Part shown: positions 10,147 through 18,298 of the stretch, one piece after another
Layout: each line of letters starts with the position of its first letter
How positions within the stretch are numbered: position 1 is the stretch's first letter
Source of the DNA: Pelargonium cotyledonis
Lineage: Eukaryota; Streptophyta; Magnoliopsida; Geraniales; Geraniaceae
NCBI GenBank assembly: GCA_036897625.1
Contig: JAYMTA010000635.1
Coordinates: 1-25,808 of the forward strand
Direction of reading: 5' to 3'
Length of the DNA stretch: 25,808 nucleotides
Notes under the pieces: generated by a model
Told to the model about the DNA's origin: nothing
The model's input: only the letters and a program-made list of their open reading frames with translations
Database searches by the model: none
Made by a program: the position numbers and the translations under genes

Positions 10147-13100
10147 ATGGCTCTCAGGTCAGTCTCTTTCAATTTCAGTAGTAGAAAAAATGTGGGTTTT
10201 TCCATTTGTGTTGTTTTGACGGTCAAAAATCCAAACTTGGCAAGTTTTTTAGTGTGGGTTTTATGTAGAATTGAGGTTTTTATTGTTTATTTTTCTACTC
10301 TGCTGTTTGAGTTTCTATGAATACTGATGAACAGTTTAAGGATGGTTGAGGTTTTGGGGTTTAAGTGTTTTTAGTAGTTATGTGGGTGATTATGAAATTT
10401 GAATTATGTTTCTGTGATGATCATGGATTCAGTTCTCGATTTGAAAAATGGGTTGTGGTTGATTTTTAGTTTGCTCCACACCTTGTAGAGAAGAGTTTTG
10501 GGTTTAAAGTGTTTTTTTTTTTAAACTTGTCATGTGTACGCGTTTGAATTATGTTTCTGCTGTGAAACCATAAATTCATAACTGGATTTGTGAGCAAGGT
10601 TTGAATAATGGATTGTATTTGATTTTTTTTCCACACCCTATAGAGATGAAAATTAGAAGACATGAAGATCTTTAATGAGTTTTGGGATGGTTGAGGTTTT
10701 GGGTTTTAAATATTTTCTTGGGTGAGTTTGAATTATGTCACTGTGATGACCTTAAATTCAGTACTAGATTTGTGAGCAAGGTTTGATTTAATGGGTTGTG
10801 TTTGATTTTTATTTTGCTCTAAACCCAATACAATAGAGATCAAACCTATAAGCAATGAACATGTGTTGAAAAATGGATTTTGGAGCTTTTTGACTGAAGC
10901 TTGGAAGTTTTGTCTCAGGTTAATCCGTGAGATGTTGGAAACCTTAGGCTTTGAAGTTTTGCGAGTTTGAGGTTTTATCGTCTTTTTGTCAAACAATCAA
11001 GATTACTACTTTGCTCTACTGATGATAGAGAGTAACGCAATAACAATGGCATATTGAGCTTGAAGTTCTTCGTTTGGGTTCTTGTGTACTGTTGTGATAG
11101 TACAGTGGTATGGCCGTGACCAGTTGTGACAATATTAACCAAAGTTTAACAAAGTTGTGTAATTGTTACAAAGTTTCAAGCCTTGACGAGACAATTTTGG
11201 ATGCAACGGAAGTATCAAATTTAAAAGATCATTACATTCTTGGAGAGCAGTTGGGATTGGGGCAATTCGGTGTGATCAGGGAATGCTCGGATAGATCAAC
11301 TGGTGAGGTTTTGGCTTGCAAGTCTATTGCCAGGGATAGATTGGTCACACTCAATGATGTGCGCAGTGTCAAGCATGAAATTGAAATAATGACTAGGTTG
11401 TCCGGTCACCCAAATGTTGTCGACCTCAAGGCAGTGTATGAGGAGGAGGATTATGTACATTTGGTGATGGAGTTATGTGCTGGTGGGGAACTTTTTCACC
11501 GGCTGGAGAAGCAAGGGAGGTTCTCAGAGTTCGAAGCTCGGATGATATTTACACATCTGATGCAAGTGGTCAAGTTTTGTCACGACAATGGTATTGTTCA
11601 TAGAGATCTGAAACCTGAAAATATTCTCCTAGCGACAAGATCTTCTTCCTCGCCCATCAAATTAGCCGACTTTGGTCTTGCGACCTATATCCAACCCGGT
11701 GAGGCATTTTATCTTTGTATGGCAATTTAGTGCCATTTCACATCAATTTGACATTATTCTAAGCATAAACTTTTTCGTATCAATAGGGCAGAGCTTGTGT
11801 GGTACTGTTGGGAGTCCATTTTATATTGCTCCGGAGGTGCTTTCCGGAGGTTATGACCAAGCTGCGGATATTTGGAGTGCTGGGGTAATTTTGTACATTC
11901 TTCTCAGTGGAAGGCCTCCTTTTGGGGGGAAGACAAAATCAAGGATATTTGACGCCGTTAGGGCTGCAAATCTTTGGTTTCATTCGGACCCTTGGGATCG
12001 CATATCTGCATCAGCTAAGGAACTGATTACCGGAATGCTCCATGTAAATCCTTCCAAGAGGCTCACAGCTGCAGAGGTTCTAGGTATGTTTCAATATCAT
12101 TTACTTATATTCTAGTGAGGCTGCCAATTTATTTGGAAGGAAGCTTTTAGTGGTAATTACAAATAACTACCCCCTCCGTCCCAAAATGAGTCTCTTGATT
12201 TCTATTTTGATGTTTTTTATTAAGGAAAAGTTAGTTAGTTAGTGACAAAATGAGTCACTTGTATTCCCATGGACTGTTATTTATTTGTTTATTTATTGGT
12301 GGTATGAGTTGAAAATTCATGTTTAAGGGGCAAAATAGTATTTTATCTTAGGAGTTAACATAATGGGCTGCCAAAAGTTAAGGTTAATTAAGCATTGTGT
12401 ATTTTTTCTAGTTTAGTTATGTGCTTGTGGGCAATATTATAAGTTAAATGGTTGACTAAGAATGTTTTAAGTAAACGCATTGCATGTGCATGCTTTCAAT
12501 TAGGTTGAAGTATGAGCTCGGGTTCAAGAAGGTTGTGTTTTTGAAAAAGGTCGGTTTAGTGAAAGGGTTTTTGATCATTGTCTAATCTAAGTTGATTTCT
12601 ACGAGCTTAGGTTGCAGAAGCTTTACATGATGTTTTTCAACCATTTTCCGTTTCTTTTAAGACACTCTAGGTCGCGTATGCATTCTTGGATTTGAATTGA
12701 AATTCTTAATATTAAACTTGGAATTTGAAATCAAATCCCGTGTTTGTAAAACCATGGAATTTTGGATGACATGATAATAACCGTCATTTGAAATCCCATA
12801 TTTTATGCATGCCTGGAGCAAAATCTAAATCTAAATTCTTGGAGTATTCAAGCACTGAATATGGTCCAAATTAAGATTTTCTATTCATAAACTAGTTCCC
12901 AAACACGATCATTAATGTACGGTTTTACTGTTATTTGCAGATCATTTCTGGATGAAGGATTGCGGAGAAGCAGCCGAAGTACCATTTGAACTAGACAGCC
13001 TCACTTGTTGGCAACAAGACACGAGTGGAGGCGCTTTCTCCATCACAGGCATTGCTCGGGACTATAGCTTTGGCGATGGATCACCTACTCCCGTTGATGA

Positions 13101-14563
13101 CCAACCGTGGCAATCACCGGCATTTACGTGTAAATCGTCGTTTTCTTCTTTCCGAGTTGAAAATGGCACTCCTACCTCAGCACATGGAGGTTTTTCTTTC
13201 AGCAGCTGCTGTGAAGCCGACCTCTCTTCTCCGGTTCCGTCAATGCCGAGCTTTACTTTCTTCAGCCCAAGTTCTGCAATTGAGCGGGGAGACATAGCAT
13301 CGGGATTTATAGCTAACATGTCAACAATGGACGCTATTCATGGAGGTAATTATGTTGCATAAATTCTTTAGCTTAATGGTATAGACCTGTTGCCTGGTGA
13401 TGTTGAGATCACTAGTTCAAGTTAGGAAAATATTATCTATTTGTGAGAATTAGGGATAAGATTGCATTACATAAACAACTCTCTTAAACCCGACCAGACC
13501 CTACATGGTGGTAGTCTTGCAAATGACACTCCCCAAACCCTGCATGATGTCTAGAGTCTCTTGCACCGAGCCAGTTCAAGTTCGTGAAACACCAATCTAT
13601 CTGTGTTATAATGGTTAGGGGAGTCCCTAAACCCTATTATTAAAGCCAAAATGTTTATTTTTTTAACTTTGCATTTTTTAGTCAATTTAGTTGCTGGCGT
13701 TGGTTAGTTAACTAGTGGGAGCCTCGTAAGATCTGCAAACTTCACCAAACCCTCTTTGGTGGGAGTTTTGTATATGACTTTTCCCATACCCCACTTGACA
13801 GAAGTCTCATGCACTGAACCACCCGTACATTCTTTATTGTTTTAATTACGTCAACTACTTACAATGTTGCATACATTAACGACCGTACCAAACCCTACAT
13901 GGCGGGAGTCTGGTAGACGACTCTTCCCATTCATACATTCTTAACCGATCCAAGCTTTTAATGTTTTAATTACAACTACTTACAATGACACATGCATAAG
14001 CCACCATCTCGTGCATTGGACTGCACAAACATTATTTTTAATTGATCCAAGCTCCCATTGCTCTGACTACAACAACTGCTTACAATGTTGTATACGTAAA
14101 CAGCTATCCACCAGACCCTACTCGGAGGGCCCACACATAACGGGAGTCTTGTGCACTAGACCACCAAAACATTCTTAACTCATCCGAGCTCATCGTTTTA
14201 ACAACATTAATCGCTTACAATGTTGCATACATATGATTCATAAATCCTGATGTCTTGTGTAATGCAGAAACCAACTCGGGGAAGTTATTTACATCCTCAG
14301 ACACTCCATCTCTCGCAGTAAACACTGATCACCGGATAGAAACGCGAAGAGGAGGAACCGGCAGCTCTCGGAACTTTTCAAGCATCCACAGCAAAAGGAA
14401 TCACACAATCGGACTTGGTGAGCTCGAACAGCTTGATCTCATAGTGACAGAATCAGTGATCCGATGGGCGTCATGTACAAATATTACAACAGCCTCTTCT
14501 CTTGAATCTTCACTTGTGTGCTTGAAAAATGGACAGACACAATTGCTAATAGCTGGAGGATAG
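10147..14563 (+). CDS. PEPKR1: Serine/threonine-protein kinase, PEPKR1 type (CDPK-related, no EF hands)
   Basis: The coding exons are 10147-10157, 11106-11698, 11787-12083, 12941-13345 and 14268-14563. All borders are GT-AG, phases fit, and they give 1602 nt, or 533 aa. The kinase domain spans about residues 48-305. It has the glycine loop GLGQFGVI, Lys76 in ACKSI, Glu95 in helix C, HRDLKPEN with Asp171, DFG at about 192, and SPFYIAPE. It closes with DHFWMKD. The roughly 225-residue tail is Ser-rich (SMPSFTFFSPSS) and ends with a conserved-looking ESVIRWASC block. No EF hands are seen, as expected for PEPKR1 within the CDPK/SnRK superfamily. Substrates are not evident. The start lies in an 11-nt coding first exon (MALS); Met6, at 11110 in exon 2, is the alternative. 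No ATG occurs in the 175 bp before 10147. The family is recognised from memory of the Arabidopsis protein (about 520 aa). Confidence 0.9.
10158..11105 (+). repeat. PEPKR1 intron 1 with three diverged repeat units
   Basis: The intron is 948 bp with donor CAG/GTCAGT and acceptor TAGTACAG. Three related blocks recur. Each carries 'tttgaattatgt' (10398, 10543, 10727), then 'gtgatga' or 'gtgaaac', a phrase like 'attcagtactagatttgtga', 'atgggttgtgtttgattttt' and a 'ttgctcca' or 'ccacaccc' phrase. 'Ggttgaggttttgggg' precedes the first and third. Spacing is about 145 and 184 bp. The repeats probably arose by local duplication. Confidence 0.6.
12170..12420 (+). mobile_element. Stowaway-like MITE in PEPKR1 intron 3, right end not found
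   Basis: The sequence starts CCCCCTCCGTCCCAAAATGA right after TA (12168-12169), the classical CTCCCTCCGTCCC Stowaway end. A second copy of the subterminal phrase, 'acaaaatgagtcacttg', follows near 12245, as in known members of this family. Body phrases 'ggggcaaaatagtatttta' (about 12328) and 'ttaattaagcattgtgt' (about 12384) also fit. No inverted copy of the left end could be located, so the right end is lost or diverged and the end coordinate is approximate. The host intron is 12084-12940. Confidence 0.6.
13365..14235 (+). repeat. tRNA-derived SINE with several diverged tail copies in PEPKR1 intron 4
   Basis: A pol III-like head is present: box A TAGCTTAATGG (13369-13379) fits TRGYNNARNNG exactly, and GTTCAAGTT (13415-13423) fits box B except the last base. 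It is followed by a body 'gataagattgcattacat... gaccctacatggtggtagtc... cttgcaccgagcc', the style of plant Au-like SINE tails. The body then recurs. 'Cttacaatg' phrases lie at 13858, 13979, 14079 and 14214, with 'ccctacatggcgggagtct' near 13895 and endings such as 'gtgcactagaccacc' near 14150. The head appears once clearly, the tail about five times. The region fills most of the 922-bp intron 13346-14267. Confidence 0.6.
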
Positions 14564-14925
14564 GAAGTGCACTCTGATACCATAAGAAGTAGTTTTGGAG
14601 TCTTGTATACAGGCTGAACTGAAAAAACACGCTCTTACCGGGCAACTTTTTGTGGGGTCTAGCCTGGTCCCGCTAAGTGGCGGGGCAGGTTGAGACTGGC
14701 GAAAAGTAGTCCGGCAAGAATGCGTGCATTTTTTGGCCCGGTCTGTGATGGCTGTGGCCACATTGGCAGGTACTTGTGTATAGGGTCTGTTCGGCTTAAT
14801 TTTATTTTATGTGATTTTCTGAGAGTAATTTGAGGCTTTTTCTCTATGTTGGAAATTGTTGAGAATGGATTGTAACATGTAACAAACTAACTTGGTGGTG
14901 TAATAAGAATTATACATTCATCATT
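14564..14925 (+). other. 3' untranslated region of PEPKR1 with a GC-rich stem-loop
   Basis: After the TAG at 14561-14563 the sequence stays mixed in composition until about 14760, then becomes T-rich. AATAAG near 14902 could serve as a polyadenylation signal. An imperfect hairpin lies at 14663-14689: CCTG-gt-CCCGC, loop TAAGTG, GCGGG-g-CAGG. The end of the transcript is estimated. Confidence 0.4.
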
Positions 14926-14929
14926 TTAA

Positions 14930-15575
14930 CAATTATAAACCATAAATGACCATATTAAAAATAAAATAAAAAAAAGTTTTTTCTTATAAACTTTAAATTG
15001 ATGAACAAGTTTATATGAAAGTTTTTGCATTTATTAGAGATTGAATGTAGGATCTTTTGTGTGTTTGAAACACATTTAGTGAAACTTGAATTCAAGGCAA
15101 AAGTTTGAAGTCTAAATAAAAACAGATCAAAAGTTGAATTTAAACCTCTATTGAAGATGAAAGGAGTAAAATAATTAATTTTGAAGAAAAAAACACACTT
15201 CCTTCCCTTTCTTATGGTACAAGTAATAAAGCCTCTCTAAACATTCAAAAATAACCTCATTGAGACCCATCACTACTTTTATGATTGAACCCTTGCTTTT
15301 GAAGCCTCTAAAGCTAGCTCAGTTCCTAAAATTGTCACTCTTAAACAAAATTGAGAGAATAAACTACATTAGCATTTGTTGAAGCTTAGATGAGATCTTG
15401 ATGGTTGGTACTATTCAAGACTGGGTGCATGTTCTTGAATTGCTGTCTCCAGCTTCGCACGATCCTCTGCTGATTTTAACCTAATCAAGAATGTTCGCGC
15501 CACAACGCTACTATTATCATCATCAACCTACAACGAGAAGAAGATGGTTTAATACAACACCAAACGTGGAGGTGG
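14930..15575. other. Intergenic DNA, no gene recognised
   Basis: AT-rich on both strands. A short + frame begins near 15491 (MFAPQRYYYHH...) but it runs into a transposon-like block and shows no recognisable domain, so it is not called. Confidence 0.45.
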
Positions 15576-15578
15576 GAA

Positions 15579-15779
15579 TTAGAGCTGGCGAGCTTGGGTC
15601 ACATAAAATAGGCCTAAGATTTTCGGGTCGGAATGTCGTTAAAAAGATGTTGACAGGCAACCCCATATTTGCCACATGTTTTCTATGCAAAACCCACACC
15701 TCTTGTGGGTTGGGGTCAATTAGGAATTTTCAACCCAAACCCTAGAAAGCCCGACCTGAAACCCGAATTGGCAGCACTA
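15579..15779. mobile_element. hAT-like MITE fragment
   Basis: The left end reads 'agagctggcgagcttgggtc' and the right end, complemented, 'agtgctgccaattcgggtt'. Both resemble the AGGGCTGGCAATTCGGGTT type of end found in plant non-autonomous hAT elements. Between them are 'cgggtcggaa' and 'cccgacctgaaacccga', also typical. An 8-bp target duplication could not be identified. Confidence 0.45.
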
Positions 15780-16020
15780 CTGGATATGATGGTAAGTTCC
15801 TGAACCACCAGAATGGTTCAAAAGGGACCCAAGAAGTCTAAAATGTTGAAATTGATGTGAATATGATGCAAAATGATGTATATTTACCGAAGTATGAAAT
15901 ATTGCAACTATAGAATTCTTTTTGGCAGTTGTCTTGATTCCTGGATATATCAACGCATTAAGCAAGATTCTTCCTACCTGCCAATAGGAAAAGGATACAA
16001 ATAGAGAAAGATTTGTCAAA
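15780..16020 (-). other. Possible minus-strand exon fragments of an unrecognised gene
   Basis: On the minus strand an open segment at about 15878-15969 is bordered by an acceptor-like 'tattggcag' and a donor-like 'cttcg/gtaaat'. It reads VGRILLNALIYPGIKTTAKK and onward. A second segment at about 15790-15835 follows 'acattttag' and reads LLGSLLNHSGGS. These could be exons of a broken or non-coding locus. I recognise no family and see no start or continuing frame, so the call is weak. Confidence 0.2.
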
Positions 16021-17550
16021 ATACACCCGACTTCTCAATGAAATGGTTAATAAAATATTTCAGCCTACACAAAACATCAAAATACAGACACAAGAGACTC
16101 AATGAAAGACATTTCGAAGCTATAGAGCACAGTGAAGACACATTTACTAATATATTATCCAACTTGTTTTACACAAGCCCTACCTGTCTCTCCCAAGACT
16201 ATCACTTAAATAAGCAGAAACTGCAAAAGTGCAAATTACTTTTTAACAGATAGGATCTAATCTACATTCTACGTTAACCCACTTAGACTAAAAATTGAAT
16301 TGCTGAAACTATCAGGTCAGAAAAGTGGCAGTAGACAGCAATTTTACAAGCCACAAAAAAAAAAAAAAAAAAAAAAAAAAACTCATAAATATACAATCAC
16401 ATTTTTCTTCTTTGGGTTAAAAATCTTGAATTTTGTGTTAAAAATGAGTGAATTTAAATTAAAGTATGTCTCTAAACTTAAAGCAAGCATAATTAGTTAT
16501 TTCAAATTTGATATATAATAACCAACCACATCACATGTCGGCTAAATCTATAGTTTTGAGTTCAAAAATTTGAAGAAAGCCAAGTCCAAATTCTTTGCCT
16601 CAAAAGATGAAGTTTTTTTGAAAAGATGGGAAATAACCAAAATACATGGATTTATGCTAACATTATGCTTAACATGCGTGACAACTTTATGGTGTTTTTT
16701 TGTCCTTTAATAATCATGTAACATGTTCCACATGTCCGTACAAAATAAACGTAACCAATTTTAACAAATAAACATACATAAATAAATAAAATCAATGCTT
16801 AATTTACAAACTTATTGCCTTGCAAGAAAGATAATAAGAAAAAACAAAATAAAGAGGGTTTTCATGGGCCATTTGGAAGCTAGAGTGCAAATAAAAATGC
16901 CACAGAAAACGAAAGGAAAGAAAATTGCAATATATATATATATATAATATAGGCAAGTTGTGTGATGTAGGACCATTTATTTTACACATGAGACATGCAT
17001 ATGTCTTTACGTTTTTGTTGCCAAAATGAATTGAACTTAAAAAAAAAAAAAGTTAAAGTAATAGAATAATTGTTAAAGAAAAACATATTTTCATTCGATA
17101 CTATTTTTAGTGTGAAGTTAACAAGATATTACGAAGTGAAGCAGTTATGATATTTATTTTTTGATATAAAATTCTTAGCTCAACTGTTTAGGAACATTGT
17201 ATTAGATATATTTTCTTTTTTTTTTTTTAGTGTAAACCACAATTTCAATTATGCTTGAACCTTAATCAAATTTGAAATTTTTTGCTTATGTTAACAAGGG
17301 TGTTTAGTGAGATCGGATTTGAAAGCTCTTCCTACAAACTCGACATGTGTTTCTAACTCAGCCACAATCTATTGATATATGTAACTTAACATCTCAATTA
17401 AAATACATTCGAATTGAATCCAATTAAATGGTTTGCGCCTACAAATTTTATTAAGACAAATATAATTATTAAAAGTATTCATAAATTTGACTAACTATTG
17501 ACCATCAATAATTTTCTCCAAATAAAATAATAGAAACCAGAGTATTTGTA
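16020..17550. other. AT-rich intergenic DNA with a 27-base A run and an (AT)n run
   Basis: An uninterrupted A run lies at 16355-16381 and an (AT)n tract at about 16929-16948. The A run could be the tail of a retroposed copy, but nothing recognisable precedes it. No gene is supported. Confidence 0.5.
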
Positions 17551-17554
17551 TGAA

Positions 17555-18298
17555 GTTTCTCAACTGTGACGGTACTATAGTACAGTTGAGAGCAACACAA
17601 AGGCTGGGCTTAGCCAAGCGAGCCATGGCAGAGAGACAAAAGCGAGTCTTCAATCCAATCAGATTCATCTATAACAAAAACTGAGATCAAACGGCTGAAA
17701 ATGGTGGTAGCCCAAACCTGACCATTTTTGTAGCCTTATCAATCCGTCTAAAAAAACAGAGAGATACTATAAAAATGGAGAGGTGAGTGAGGACTGCCAC
17801 TGGACTGGTCTGGGACCGATACGCCATTAATCTTCTTCTTCCCACCTTCCTTCCTCTTCCGAAACAATCCTAAAAGCTCACTGTTATTTTTTTCCTTTTC
17901 CTTTTTACTACCAAACAGCTAGCTTTAGCTTCGTTTTCTGGTCAAACTCTGCATCTTTGGCCTTTCCGGAAAGTTGGCTTTTTTCTCTCTTTACAGCTCC
18001 TGTTTCAGCTTCCCAGCACCTAGACAAACGATTTTGCGAAGACCCATCTCAATTTTCTCCATCTTTTTCGCTTCACTCAGGTGGTTTTGTGGATTTTCTT
18101 TCATGTTCTGTGTTCATTGAGGTTCTGTTTTTCAAATTTTTGTTCAACCCACAGAGAAAGAGGAAGTGGGGTTTTTTTTTTTTTTTTTTGTTGGTTTCAA
18201 TTCTGTTTACAGAACTCAGATCTTCTTCGTTTTTGTTTTGTTGTTCGAATTTCAATCAATCTGGGTTCTTTTCAGTTTCAGTGCAGAAATTAGTTTCA
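17555..18298 (+). promoter_or_regulatory. Promoter and 5' leader of the PBL10-like kinase
   Basis: A TATA box, CTATAAAAATGG, lies at about 17767-17777, which would place transcription start near 17800; pyrimidine-rich leader sequence follows (17830-17910). The leader probably contains an intron at 18081-18286 (CAG/GTGGTT to TTTCAGTGCAG), which would remove an 18-base T run at 18172-18189 and leave 12 bases before the ATG. About 200 bp upstream of the TATA box is a strong palindrome, near 17560-17591, with ten-base arms TCTCAACTGT/ACAGTTGAGA. Confidence 0.5.

Noticed and set aside
11699-12115. Read-through proteins across PEPKR1 introns 2 and 3
   Set aside because: GT-AG borders restore IQPGQSLCGTVGSPFY and EVLDHFWMKD exactly, so the apparent ends are intron artefacts.
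13025-13319. Alternative + and minus frames over PEPKR1 exon 4
   Set aside because: Both overlap the spliced frame that continues the kinase tail with consistent phases; neither resembles a protein family.
16355-16381. 27-base A run as evidence of a processed pseudogene
   Set aside because: No recognisable coding or SINE/LINE sequence precedes it and no target duplication was seen; a simple repeat is enough.
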